Source: Actinomadura formosensis NBRC 14204
GTDB lineage: Bacteria > Actinomycetota > Actinomycetes > Streptosporangiales > Streptosporangiaceae
NCBI RefSeq assembly: GCF_001552155.1
Contig: NZ_BCQQ01000050.1
Span: 1 to 42,898, forward strand
Length of the DNA: 42,898 nucleotides
Reading direction: 5' to 3'
The translations under genes and the position numbers were made by a program. Of the stretch, positions 20,240 to 28,125 are shown piece by piece. How positions within the stretch are numbered: position 1 is the stretch's first letter; every line of letters begins with the position of its first letter. The notes beneath the pieces were generated by a model. That model was not told the origin of the DNA. It did not search any database and was given only the letters and a program-made list of their open reading frames with translations.

Positions 20240-20290
20240 AACCTGGCAGATTGGGCACGGACGGTTTCGATTCCCCGGGTGGAGGTTCCC

Positions 20291-21454
20291 TTGAGCGGGC
20301 TCGCCGACTTCCAGAACTCGATCTATCTGCAGGGGCTCGGGGACGTCCTCCCGGCGCTGCCCACGGACCTGACGAAACTGGAGGGTCTCGCGGAGCGCGC
20401 CCTGTCGGCGCGGGCGTTCGGGTACGTGGCGGGGTCGGCGGGCAGCGAGGCGACCGCGCGGGCCAACCGGGAGGCGTTCGGCCGGTGGCGGATCGTGCCG
20501 CGCATGCTGCGGGACGTCGCCGAACGTGACCTGTCGTCGGACGTGCTCGGAACCGCGATGCCGTCCCCCGTCCTGCTCGCGCCCATCGGCGTCCAGTCGA
20601 TCTTCCACCCGGACGGTGAGCTGGCCGTCGCGCGGGCGGCGGCGGCCGAGGGAGTGCCGATGGTGCTGAGCACGGCGTCGTCGTACTCCATGGAGGACGT
20701 GGCCGAGGCGAGTGGGGACGGGCCCCGCTGGTATCAGCTGTACTGGCCCAAGGACAGGAAACTCGCCATCAGCTTCCTGGAACGTGCTAAGACGACGGGG
20801 TACACGGCCCTTGTCGTCACGCTCGACACGTTCACACTGGCCTGGCGCCCACGCGACCTGGATCAGGCATACCTGCCGTTCTTGCGCGGGATCGGTGTCG
20901 CGAACTACTTCAGCGATCCGGTCTTCCGGAAGGCCGTGGGCGGGGAGATCACCGACGCCAACCGGGACACCGCGATCCTGCACTGGGTCGCCAACTTCGG
21001 GAACCCGAGCCTGACCTGGGACGACCTCATCTTCCTGCGCGACCACTGGGACGGGCCCATCGCGCTCAAGGGCATCCAGCATCCCGACGACGCGCGCCAG
21101 GCCGTGGACGCCGGCATGGACGCGGTCATCGTCTCCAACCATGGCGGACGCCAGGTGGACGGGGCCATCGCCTCACTGGACGCCTTGCCGGGTGTCGTCG
21201 AGGCCGTCCGCGACCAGGCGACCGTCCTGTTCGACAGTGGTATCCGGACGGGGGCGGACATCGCGAAGGCGCTCGCGCTCGGAGCCAAGGCCGTCCTGGT
21301 CGCGCGACCGTATGCGTATGGGCTGGCGCTCGCCGGCCAGGCGGGTGTTCAGCATGTTCTGCGCTGTCTCCAGGCCGAACTGGAGTTGACCATGGCGCTT
21401 TCCGGGATCAGGACTCCGGACGAGCTGACTCAGGAGATCCTTGCGCGCGCTTAG
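20291..21454 (+). CDS. FMN-dependent alpha-hydroxy-acid oxidase (lactate 2-monooxygenase-like)
   Basis: 387 residues. The N-terminus (LADFQNSIYLQGLGDVLPALP) matches lactate 2-monooxygenase-type members. Family motifs: VPRMLRDVAERDLSSDVLG, LLAPIGVQSIFHPDGE, STASSYSMEDVAEA, WYQLYWPKDR, LVVTLDTFTLAWRPRDL, IALKGI (catalytic-site Lys), the active-site block VSNHGGRQVDGA (catalytic His) and FDSGIRTGADIAKALALGAKAVLVARPYAYGLA, which I read as 20-residue blocks. It should oxidise a 2-hydroxy acid such as L-lactate using FMN and oxygen. The TTG at 20291 is preferred over a GTG at 20234: GGAGG (20281-20285) sits five bases before it, the shorter protein matches family length, and the GTG lies in a palindrome. 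Confidence 0.9.
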   Translation: MSGLADFQNSIYLQGLGDVLPALPTDLTKLEGLAERALSARAFGYVAGSAGSEATARANREAFGRWRIVPRMLRDVAERDLSSDVLGTAMPSPVLLAPIGVQSIFHPDGELAVARAAAAEGVPMVLSTASSYSMEDVAEASGDGPRWYQLYWPKDRKLAISFLERAKTTGYTALVVTLDTFTLAWRPRDLDQAYLPFLRGIGVANYFSDPVFRKAVGGEITDANRDTAILHWVANFGNPSLTWDDLIFLRDHWDGPIALKGIQHPDDARQAVDAGMDAVIVSNHGGRQVDGAIASLDALPGVVEAVRDQATVLFDSGIRTGADIAKALALGAKAVLVARPYAYGLALAGQAGVQHVLRCLQAELELTMALSGIRTPDELTQEILARA

Positions 21455-21491
21455 GCCGCGCGATCATTTCCGGGGCGGCGGCCCCGCGGCC
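21454..21491. terminator. Nested hairpin after the oxidase gene
   Basis: An outer GGCCGCG/CGCGGCC pair (21454-21460, 21485-21491) overlaps or encloses an inner GGGGC-GGCG-GCCCC hairpin (21472-21485). It may terminate the oxidase transcript before the glycosidase gene. Confidence 0.35.
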
Positions 21492-21531
21492 ACGTCGTGA
21501 TTGCCGGTGCTTCCCGGGTAGGGAGATCGGC

Positions 21532-22812
21532 ATGCGCTGGCCCGATCACGCCATCTGGTGGCACGCCTACCCGCTCGGTTTCGTCGGCGCCGAACGTGAG
21601 GCCCTCCCCGAAGGCACACCCCCGACCCCCAGACTGACAAGGCTCACCGCCTGGCTCGACCACCTCATCGGACTGGGCTGCAACGGGCTCGCGCTCGGCC
21701 CGGTGTTCGCGTCCGAGACTCATGGCTACGACACCATCGACCACTACCGCATCGACCCAAGGCTCGGCAGCGAGAACGACCTGCAACGGCTCATCGACGA
21801 GGCGTCCCAGAAGGGCGTCAGGATCCTGTTCGACGGCGTCTTCAACCACGTCGGACGCGACTTCGCACCGTTCAAAGACGTTTCCGCCAAGGGTGACGCC
21901 TCCCCGTACCGGAAGTGGTTCCATCCGGATCTGCGCACCTTCGAAGGCCATGCCCACCTCGTCACGCTGAACCACGCCGAACCGGAGGTCGCCGACTACG
22001 TCACCGAGGTCATGACCCACTGGCTGGAGCGCGGTGTAGACGGCTGGCGTCTTGATGCCGCTTACGCCGTCCCCCCGGAGTTCTGGCGGACGGTCATAGA
22101 CCGTGTCCGCGTGCGCTTCCCCGACGCCTGGTTCGTCGGCGAGGTCATCCACGGCGACTACACGGGCCTTGTGGAACGGACCGGATTCGACTCCGTCACC
22201 CAGTACGAGCTCTGGAAGGCCATCTGGAGCTCCCTCAACGACCGCAACTTCTTCGAACTGGCCCACGCCCTCGACCGCCACAACGGGATGCTCGACACGT
22301 TCGCTCCGCAGACCTTCCTCGGCAACCACGACGTGACCCGGATCGCCAGCCGCCTGAACGAGCACCGGCATGAAGAGCATGCGCTCGTGATCCTGCTGAC
22401 CGTCGGTGGTGTCCCGTCCATCTACGCCGGCGACGAGTTCGGTTTCGAGGGGATCAAGGAAGAGCGCGCAGGCGGGGACGACGCCATCCGGCCGGTCTTC
22501 CCGCAACGCCCCGGTGAGACACCCGGCTACGCCGCCCCCTACCACCGCCTGCACCAAGACCTGATCGGTTTGAGACGACGCCACCCCTGGCTCGTCCGCG
22601 CCCAGACCGTGGTGGCGACCTTGACCAACACGGCTCTCTCCTACACAGTGGGGCACGGCACAGAGCGGCTCGCGGTCGTCCTCAACCTGGACGACGAGCC
22701 CGCCACCGCAGAACTGCCCGCCGCGGACTGGACGTGTGCAGCCGGTGAAGCGCGCTTCACCCCTGACAGAGCCACCGTTCCCCCGGGGGGATGGGCGATC
22801 GCCGAAGCATGA
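21532..22812 (+). CDS. GH13 alpha-amylase-family glycosidase
   Basis: 426 residues, ATG at 21532 with GGGAGA upstream. GH13 motifs: GYDTIDHYRIDPRLGSENDL, DGVFNHVG (region I), GWRLDAAYAV (region II, nucleophile Asp), FVGEV (region III, acid/base Glu) and FLGNHDVTR (region IV, transition-state Asp). A short beta domain with LNLDDEPA ends the protein. There is no signal peptide, so it acts in the cytoplasm, probably on maltodextrins, trehalose-related sugars or glycogen fragments. At 426 residues it is compact for the family, lacking an obvious carbohydrate-binding module. Specificity cannot be set from sequence alone. No sugar transporter is adjacent. Confidence 0.92.
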   Translation: MRWPDHAIWWHAYPLGFVGAEREALPEGTPPTPRLTRLTAWLDHLIGLGCNGLALGPVFASETHGYDTIDHYRIDPRLGSENDLQRLIDEASQKGVRILFDGVFNHVGRDFAPFKDVSAKGDASPYRKWFHPDLRTFEGHAHLVTLNHAEPEVADYVTEVMTHWLERGVDGWRLDAAYAVPPEFWRTVIDRVRVRFPDAWFVGEVIHGDYTGLVERTGFDSVTQYELWKAIWSSLNDRNFFELAHALDRHNGMLDTFAPQTFLGNHDVTRIASRLNEHRHEEHALVILLTVGGVPSIYAGDEFGFEGIKEERAGGDDAIRPVFPQRPGETPGYAAPYHRLHQDLIGLRRRHPWLVRAQTVVATLTNTALSYTVGHGTERLAVVLNLDDEPATAELPAADWTCAAGEARFTPDRATVPPGGWAIAEA

Positions 22813-22894
22813 CATTCGTCATGGGTCGTCCGGGCATTCCTCATGATCGCTTCCTGACGCCTGTGACTGCACGCCCGCACCGTCCCCCGGCAGC

Positions 22895-23548
22895 ATGGAT
22901 GTCATGAAGGCACCCGTGATCGAGGTACGCGACCTGGACCTGAACGAGGCCGTGCGGAACGTCTCGTTCACCGTGGCGGAGGGCGAGGTCTACGCACTCC
23001 TGGGCTGCTATGGGTCCGGAAAGACCACTCTCCTGGAAATGCTGGCCGGCCTACGCCGACCCGCAAGCGGAACCGTCCGGCTAAAGGGCGCAGACCCCTA
23101 CACCGACCGCGACTCCGCGCGCGCTGGGGCCGTGTGGCGTGACGGTGGCCTGTTCCCAGGGCTGACCGTCACCGAGGTCATCGACACATGGCGACGTTGG
23201 ACACTCGACCCGCTCACGCGTGACGAGGCACTGCGCCTGGCCCGCCTCACAGACGCCGCAGACGTCCCCTTCGAGCGGCTGACCCCCGGGCAGCGGCGCA
23301 TGCTCGACGTGGCGCTGGCCCTGGTCGGACGCTCCGACGTGCTCTTCCTCGACGAGCCCACCGCCGGGCTCGATGCCGCCGCCGCCCGCGAGGTGTGGTC
23401 CGTCCTGCTGACGCTGGCCGCGCACGGGGTCAGCGCGGTGGTCACGACCCGTGACCCCGGCGAGGCGTGCCGCGCCGACCGCGTCGGCGTACTGGACGAG
23501 GGACGCCTGGTCACCGGCCGGGACGCCACCCGGCTCCGCGCCGCCTGA
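22895..23548 (+). CDS. ABC transporter ATP-binding protein without a linked permease
   Basis: 217 residues. Walker A GCYGSGKTT (about residues 41-49) fits GxxGxGKT but is unusual beside the common GPNGAGKTT. The signature is LTPGQRRMLDVAL, so the usual LSGGQ is altered to LTPGQ. Walker B is VLFLDEPTAGLD; the H-loop region VVTTRDPGEA lacks the His usually found in TTHxxxEA, which may weaken catalysis. The protein is short, with no C-terminal extension. No permease gene adjoins it; a DesKR-like two-component pair follows about 40 bases on. It may serve a permease elsewhere or act in signalling. Start is the ATG at 22895 or at 22904 (MKAPVIEVRDL). Confidence 0.85.
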   Translation: MDVMKAPVIEVRDLDLNEAVRNVSFTVAEGEVYALLGCYGSGKTTLLEMLAGLRRPASGTVRLKGADPYTDRDSARAGAVWRDGGLFPGLTVTEVIDTWRRWTLDPLTRDEALRLARLTDAADVPFERLTPGQRRMLDVALALVGRSDVLFLDEPTAGLDAAAAREVWSVLLTLAAHGVSAVVTTRDPGEACRADRVGVLDEGRLVTGRDATRLRAA

Positions 23549-23587
23549 CCGGCGGCGCGTCCCGTGCCGGCCGCATACGCTGGGCGC

Positions 23588-24727
23588 GTGCAGCCCAGGA
23601 TCCCGCGCCCCACCGCCATCGCCGCGATCATCGTGGGGATGACGGTGCTGACGCTGGCGGGGCTCCTGCTGCCGGCGCTCTGGTACGAGATCGTCAACCG
23701 CAGGGAGACGGGGCACCTGCTCCTCGCCCTCACCGGCGTCGGCACCGTGTTCGCCCTCTACACCCGGCTGCTGTGGCAGAACCTGATGCGCCGCACCGCG
23801 CCCGTCCACCGGCTCGGGCTGGCCGCGATCGCGCTGATCTGCTGGGCGATGCCGGCGCTGCTCGGCACCGGTCCGGGCTGGGGGAACGCGCTGCTCGTCC
23901 CGGCCGGGCTGATCGCCGTCGTCCTCCCGGTCCGCCAGTCGGTCACCGTGGCGGCGGCGGCGACCGTACTGACCCCCGTCTACGGGGTGCTGCTCGGGCT
24001 TCCCGCCCTGCCCGTCCTGTACGAGGCGACGGGCGTGCCGCTCGGCGCCTTCTCCGGATATGTCACGGTCTGGCTGTTCCATGTCGTCCAGGAACTGCGG
24101 GAGGCGCGCGCCGAGCTGGCCCGGTCCGCGGTGCGGGAGGAGCGGCTCCGCTTCGCCCGCGACCTGCACGACGTCCTCGGCCACAGCCTCCAGGCGGTCG
24201 CGCTGCGCGCCGAGGTCGCCGAACGCTTCGTGGAACGCGACGACGGGCGCGTCCGCAAGGAGCTGACCGAGATCCAGGCGATGGCGCGGGACGCCGTCCG
24301 GGACGTGCGCGAGGTCGTCCGCGGCTACCGCGCCACGTCCCTGCGCACCGAACTGGACGGAATGACCGCCGTGCTGCGCGCCGCCGGAATCCGCTGCGAA
24401 CGTCCCGAGGTGTCGCCGTCGCTGCCCGCGCACGTCCACGAGCCGCTCGGCTGGGTCGCCCGCGAGGCGGCGACCAACGTCCTGCGGCACTCCAGTGCCA
24501 CCTGGTGTGAGATCACGGTCCGGGCCGGCCGGGACCGTGTCGAGATGGAGATCGTCAACGACGGTGCCGCGCGCCGCGCCGCCGGGGACGCCGGCAGCGG
24601 CCTGGCCGGTCTCGCCGAGCGGATCACCACGGCGGGCGGCGCGTTCACCGCGGGACCGGCCGGCGACGGGACGTTCCGGGTGACGGCCGCCGTCCCCGCG
24701 AGGCCCCCCGGGAAGGGAGAGGCATGA
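23588..24727 (+). CDS. Sensor histidine kinase (DesK/NarL-partner type)
   Basis: 379 residues from a GTG at 23588. About six hydrophobic segments occupy residues 7-165, with almost no outside loop, suggesting sensing within the membrane. The HisKA_3 domain carries the phospho-acceptor His in FARDLHDVLGHSLQAVAL, and the HATPase_c domain has REAATNVLRHS (N box) and AGSGLAGLAERI (G box). It should autophosphorylate and pass the phosphate to the response regulator whose ATG overlaps its stop (ATGA at 24724-24727). The start is uncertain because no ribosome site is visible; the frame is open to 23564. The upstream ABC ATPase gene may be part of the same signalling unit. Confidence 0.9.
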   Translation: MQPRIPRPTAIAAIIVGMTVLTLAGLLLPALWYEIVNRRETGHLLLALTGVGTVFALYTRLLWQNLMRRTAPVHRLGLAAIALICWAMPALLGTGPGWGNALLVPAGLIAVVLPVRQSVTVAAAATVLTPVYGVLLGLPALPVLYEATGVPLGAFSGYVTVWLFHVVQELREARAELARSAVREERLRFARDLHDVLGHSLQAVALRAEVAERFVERDDGRVRKELTEIQAMARDAVRDVREVVRGYRATSLRTELDGMTAVLRAAGIRCERPEVSPSLPAHVHEPLGWVAREAATNVLRHSSATWCEITVRAGRDRVEMEIVNDGAARRAAGDAGSGLAGLAERITTAGGAFTAGPAGDGTFRVTAAVPARPPGKGEA

Positions 24728-25329
24728 TCCGCGTGCTGCTGGCCGACGACCACCTTCTGATCAGGGAGGCGCTCGTCCTGCTGCTGGAGACCGAGGACGG
24801 CATCGAGGTCGCCGCCGACGTCGGGCGCGGGGACGAGGCCGTCGACCGCGCCCTCGCCCTCAAACCCGACGTCGCCGTCCTCGACATCGACATGCCCGGC
24901 CTCGACGGGCTCGCCGCCGCCGAACGCCTCTCCCGCGACCTGCCCGGCTGCCGCCTGGTGATCGTGACCGCGCACGGGCGGCCCGGCAACCTGCGCCGCG
25001 CCATGGCCGCCGGCGTCCGCGGCTTCCTCGGCAAGGACGCGCCCGGCAGCCGGCTCGCCGAGGTCATCCGGCAGGTCGCCGCCGGCGCCCGCTACATCGA
25101 CCCGCAACTCGCCGCCGACGCCCTCGCCGCCGAGGAATGCCCCCTCACCCCGCGCGAGCTGGACGCCCTGCGTGCCGCCGCCGGCGGCGCCCCGGTCTCC
25201 CGCATCGCCCGCGACCTCGGCCTGTCGGAGGGCACCGTCCGCAACTACCTGTCCGCCGCCGTCACCAAACTCGGCGCCGACAACCGCCACGCCGCCGCCC
25301 GGACCGCCCGCGACCTGGGCTGGCTCTAG
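24724..25329 (+). CDS. LuxR/NarL-family response regulator
   Basis: 201 residues. The receiver domain (about 1-120) has the acidic pair in LLADDHLL, the phospho-acceptor Asp in VAVLDIDMPGLDG, and Thr and Lys switch residues in VTAHG and LGKDAP. The C-terminal helix-turn-helix has LTPRELDAL, SRIARDLGLSEGTVRNYLSAA and VTKLGADNR. Translationally coupled to the kinase by a 4-base overlap. Its stop shares the palindrome CTAG (25326-25329) with the stop of the convergent methyltransferase gene, leaving no intergenic space. Targets unknown; the ABC ATPase upstream is a candidate. Confidence 0.93.
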   Translation: MIRVLLADDHLLIREALVLLLETEDGIEVAADVGRGDEAVDRALALKPDVAVLDIDMPGLDGLAAAERLSRDLPGCRLVIVTAHGRPGNLRRAMAAGVRGFLGKDAPGSRLAEVIRQVAAGARYIDPQLAADALAAEECPLTPRELDALRAAAGGAPVSRIARDLGLSEGTVRNYLSAAVTKLGADNRHAAARTARDLGWL

Positions 25330-26015
25330 CGGCGGGCCAGCACGAGGGCGCCTCGTCTGGTCACCGGGAGCGGTGTGCGGAGCCGGGTGGCGGCCTCGGC
25401 GGCCTGCGGGCGGGGCACGCGGCGGGCGATCAGGTAGTCGCGGACGGCGGCGTGGTCGGGGAGCGTGATCAGCGGGGCGTCCCAGCGTTCCACCTCGACC
25501 TCCCCGAACACCTCGCAGACGCGGGCGGGGGCGTCCTCGGCGTCGAACGCGGTCGGTTCGGGCCGCCACACGGGCGACAGCTCGGGGCTGTCGGTCCGGC
25601 ACACCGCGGAGACCAGCAGCAGTCCGCCGGGCGCGAGGACGCGGCGGGCCTCGTGGAGCGCCCGCCCGGGATCGTCCAGGTGGCAGAGCATGTTCACGGC
25701 CACGACGGCGTCGAACGATGCATCCCGGAACGGCAGGCGGAGCGCGTCGGCACGGACGCGCGGACCCGGATGGGCGCGCAGCGGCTCGGCGGACGTGTCC
25801 AGCCCCACCAGGCGGGGCGGCGGCGGGTGGGGGAGGGCGGCGCCGAGGGCGCCCTCCCCGCAGCCGATGTCCAGGACCAGGGACGCGCCCGCGTTCAGCA
25901 GCTTCGAGGCGACGTGGTCGTGCAGGCTCCGCGCCCCGATCAGGTATTTCCTGGTGACCCTTCCGGCGAGGCGGAAACGCTCCGGTCCGGAGTCACGGTC
26001 GGGTGTGAGGGCCAT
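25326..26015 (-). CDS. Class I SAM-dependent methyltransferase
   Basis: 229 residues, ATG at 26015. Motif I is VLDIGCGEGALG (about 47-58), then LVGLDTSAEPL (motif II), DALRLPFRDASFDAVVAVNMLCHL (read as two blocks, motif IV/post) and ARRVLAPGGLLLVSAV (motif VI region). This is the Methyltransf_11 type acting on a small molecule; the acceptor is unknown. It converges on the response regulator, sharing CTAG as both stop codons, and precedes no obvious partner. About 40 bases separate its start from the SDR gene's stop, and both read in the same direction, so it may be last in a tetR-SDR-methyltransferase set, although a terminator follows tetR. Confidence 0.9.
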   Translation of the reverse strand: MALTPDRDSGPERFRLAGRVTRKYLIGARSLHDHVASKLLNAGASLVLDIGCGEGALGAALPHPPPPRLVGLDTSAEPLRAHPGPRVRADALRLPFRDASFDAVVAVNMLCHLDDPGRALHEARRVLAPGGLLLVSAVCRTDSPELSPVWRPEPTAFDAEDAPARVCEVFGEVEVERWDAPLITLPDHAAVRDYLIARRVPRPQAAEAATRLRTPLPVTRRGALVLARR

Positions 26016-26054
26016 GCCCTAGGCATGCCCGGTGAGCCGCCCGGAAAAGCGCCG

Positions 26055-26804
26055 TCAGGCGGCGGCGCCGCCGTCGATGACGAGGTCGTGACCCACCACG
26101 TGGGTCGAAGCGTCCGACGCCAGCCACAGGACGGTCGACGCGACTTCGGAGGTGTCCGCCACGCGGCCGGCTGGGATGGCCGTACGCATCCTGACGGCGC
26201 GGTCGGTTTCGCTCTCGCCCGGTAGGAGCGACATGGGTGTGTCGCTGGCCCCGGGGCTGACCGCATTGATACGGATGCCGTCGGCGATGTGGTCGAGCGC
26301 GGCCGTCCTGGTGAGGATGCTGACCCCCGCCTTGGACGCCGCGTACGCCGCCATCCCGGGTCGCCGGTTGTGCGCCCCGATGTTGGACGCGACGTTGACG
26401 ATCGTCCCGCCGCCGTGGGTCCGCATATGGGCGATCTCGTACTTCATGGACAGGAACACGCCGGTCAGGTTCACCGCCAGGACGGCGTCCCAGGCTCCGG
26501 TGTCGATGTCGGCGACCGGCCCGACGGCGTCGAGGACTCCGGCGTTGTTGACCGCGACGTGGAGGCCGCCATGGCGTCCGGCCACCGTCTCGACCATCTG
26601 GGCGGCGGACGAGGGATCGGTCACGTCGGCGACCACGTGATCGGCCCTGCCGGGGCCGATCTCCTTGACGGCCTCGGTCAGCGCGGTCACATCGCGTCCG
26701 GCGAGGACCACCGTGGCGCCCTCGCGGGCGAAGGCGTGCGCGGTGGCGCGGCCGATGCCGCCCGCGCCGCCGGTGATGAGGACGATCTTGCCATCGAACA
26801 TCAT
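26055..26804 (-). CDS. Short-chain dehydrogenase/reductase (SDR)
   Basis: 249 residues. The cofactor motif TGGAGGIG (about 11-18), NNAGV and the catalytic set with a Ser in NVASNIG and YAASK (Tyr, Lys) mark a classical SDR. The C-terminal VVGHDLVIDGGAAA is typical. It should oxidise or reduce an alcohol or carbonyl with NAD(P). The ATG at 26804 has GGAG about 8 bases upstream; a second ATG follows directly. The open frame beyond to 27161 runs antisense-free through the tetR region but lacks SDR sequence. A 17-base element 21 bases upstream (26825-26841) matches one upstream of the adjacent tetR gene, so this SDR is probably the regulator's target. Confidence 0.93.
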   Translation of the reverse strand: MMFDGKIVLITGGAGGIGRATAHAFAREGATVVLAGRDVTALTEAVKEIGPGRADHVVADVTDPSSAAQMVETVAGRHGGLHVAVNNAGVLDAVGPVADIDTGAWDAVLAVNLTGVFLSMKYEIAHMRTHGGGTIVNVASNIGAHNRRPGMAAYAASKAGVSILTRTAALDHIADGIRINAVSPGASDTPMSLLPGESETDRAVRMRTAIPAGRVADTSEVASTVLWLASDASTHVVGHDLVIDGGAAA

Positions 26805-26824
26805 GAGCTGACTCCAGGATACTA

Positions 26825-26841
26825 GATCGATCGTTCTTGAA
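26825..26841. promoter_or_regulatory. Candidate TetR operator before the SDR gene
   Basis: GATCGATCGTTCTTGAA, with a quasi-palindromic core GATCG-AT-CGTTC. It matches 15 of 17 positions of the element at 27488-27504 (opposite orientation). It ends 21 bases before the SDR start, where a bound repressor would block the promoter. Confidence 0.65.
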
Positions 26842-26851
26842 TGGGGGCGGG

Positions 26852-26880
26852 AAAAACCCCGGCCCGCTCGGTGGCCGGGG
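26852..26880 (-). terminator. Rho-independent terminator of tetR
   Basis: On the minus strand CCCCGGCC, an 8-base loop, GGCCGGGG and then TTTTT (26856-26852), a few bases after the tetR stop. This is one of the few hairpins here with a T-tract, and it separates tetR from the SDR gene. Confidence 0.85.
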
Positions 26881-26887
26881 AAGGCGG

Positions 26888-27469
26888 TCAGGCGAGGAGG
26901 GACAGCGCCTCGCGCGCCGCGTCCCGGAGGCGCTCCTCGCCTGCGGGGGCGCGGCCGAGGACCCGCATCCCCTGGAGCAGGACGAGGAGGAACCGGGCCA
27001 GCGCCCGGGGATCCTTCTCCGGCGGCAGCTCGCCCTGGGCCCGGGCGCGCATCAGCGCCGAGGTCAGCGACGCCTCGAGGAAGCTCCAGCTCGACTCCAC
27101 CAGCCGGGCCGCCTCGGCGTCGCGCGCGGCCAGCTCGACCGCCGTGTTGACCACCAGGCACCCGCGTCGCCGCCGGTCGCCCGCCGACTCCTCGGCATAG
27201 CGCTCGATCAGCGCGCGCACCGCCGGCAGGACGGGCCCCGGCCGCGACAGCGTCTCGGCGAGGCTCGGGTCGGCGGTCCGCAGGTAGCGTTCCAGTGCCT
27301 TCAGATACAGGTCGTGCTTACCGCCGAACGTGGCGTAGATGCTCGCGCGGGCGATGCCGAGACGCTCCACGAGATCGGCCATGGACGTCGCCTCGTATCC
27401 GCGTTCCCAGAACAGCTCCAGGGCGCGCTGCAAGACGGCGTCGGGGTCGAACTCCTTCGTCCGTGCCAT
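26888..27469 (-). CDS. TetR/AcrR-family transcriptional regulator
   Basis: 193 residues. N-terminal helix-turn-helix: FDPDAVLQRALELFWERGYE, MADLVERLGIARASIYATFG, then KHDLYLKALERYL. The C-terminal ligand domain contains RRRRGCLVVNTAVELAARD, typical of the group with a TetR_C_16/LmrA-like effector region (Gly-Cys-Leu-Val-Asn). It probably represses the SDR gene downstream and itself: near-identical elements lie 19 bases upstream of its own ATG (27488-27504) and 21 upstream of the SDR start. The ligand is unknown but may be an aldehyde, ketone or other reactive carbonyl that the SDR handles (inference). Confidence 0.94.
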   Translation of the reverse strand: MARTKEFDPDAVLQRALELFWERGYEATSMADLVERLGIARASIYATFGGKHDLYLKALERYLRTADPSLAETLSRPGPVLPAVRALIERYAEESAGDRRRRGCLVVNTAVELAARDAEAARLVESSWSFLEASLTSALMRARAQGELPPEKDPRALARFLLVLLQGMRVLGRAPAGEERLRDAAREALSLLA

Positions 27470-27487
27470 GGGCAGGACGGTAACCTG

Positions 27488-27504
27488 TTCAAGAACGAAC
27501 GGTC
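27488..27504. promoter_or_regulatory. Candidate TetR operator before tetR
   Basis: On the minus strand GACCGTTCGTTCTTGAA, 15/17 identical to the element before the SDR gene. It ends 19 bases from the tetR start, so it fits autoregulation. Confidence 0.65.
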
Positions 27505-27509
27505 AAATA

Positions 27510-28076
27510 TCAGCCTTCCGCGCGTGCGGGCACGGCCGGGCGGCTCAGATCCAGGACGTCCAGCACCGATCCGTCGGCGGCGAGCGCCTCGACGACCGGG
27601 CCCTGGCGGGCGCCCCACACCACGACGACGTGCCCGTGCGCCGGGACGTCCAGGATCCGCTTGCCGACCCGCACCCGCGCCACCTCCGCCGAGGCCCGCA
27701 GGCGCGCCTCGTTCACGAACTTGGCGCCCCACGGCAGCAGCCGGTTGGAGTTGCGGACCGTCCGGCCCGACCCGTACTTCAGCAGGTGGCGTCCCATCTC
27801 ACCGAGTGAGCGGCGCGCGAGCGGCTCGTCGGGCGCCGACCCGCCGCCGCCGCCCAGTTCCCGCCACTCACCGTCGCGGCGGTGGAACGTCCAACCCTCG
27901 ATGTACCCGGAGGCTTCGCCCCACTGGTGCAGGAATGTGACGACGGCGACATCGCCGTCCATATCGAGACCGAGCGGAAGGAAGTCCCGTCCTTCCTCGA
28001 AAGCGGCGGGAGGGGGGACGGGAAGGCCGTCCCGGAGGAGCCGCATGCACTCCTCGTGCACCTCGTAGTCGTTCAT
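27510..28076 (-). CDS. Hypothetical protein, 188 aa
   Basis: ATG at 28076 with AGAGG eight bases upstream. The N-terminal half (DFLPLGLDMDGDVAVVTFLH, GYIEGWTFHRRDGEWRELGG) looks like a soluble alpha/beta domain. A Gly-rich linker leads to a second half with alternating hydrophobic and charged residues (VRVGKRILDVPAHGHVVVVWG), suggesting beta structure. No signal peptide or membrane segment. I do not recognise the family. Tandem 15-base direct repeats lie in its upstream region (28089-28118). It ends 40 bases before the tetR start region on the same strand. Confidence 0.75.
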   Translation of the reverse strand: MNDYEVHEECMRLLRDGLPVPPPAAFEEGRDFLPLGLDMDGDVAVVTFLHQWGEASGYIEGWTFHRRDGEWRELGGGGGSAPDEPLARRSLGEMGRHLLKYGSGRTVRNSNRLLPWGAKFVNEARLRASAEVARVRVGKRILDVPAHGHVVVVWGARQGPVVEALAADGSVLDVLDLSRPAVPARAEG

Positions 28077-28088
28077 GTTCGGGACCTC

Positions 28089-28118
28089 TGGATCGTGCAG
28101 GCCTGGATGGTGCAGGCA
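28089..28118. repeat. Two tandem 15-bp direct repeats upstream of the 188-aa gene
   Basis: TGGATCGTGCAGGCC (28089-28103) and TGGATGGTGCAGGCA (28104-28118) match at 13 of 15 positions. They lie 13-42 bases before the start codon, in or near its promoter, and could be regulator sites. Confidence 0.5.
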
Positions 28119-28125
28119 GGGCGAA

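Noticed and set aside
17864..20290. Plus-strand extension of the hydroxy-acid oxidase frame to 1196 codons
   Set aside because: The upstream 800 codons are antisense to parC; the oxidase begins at 20291.
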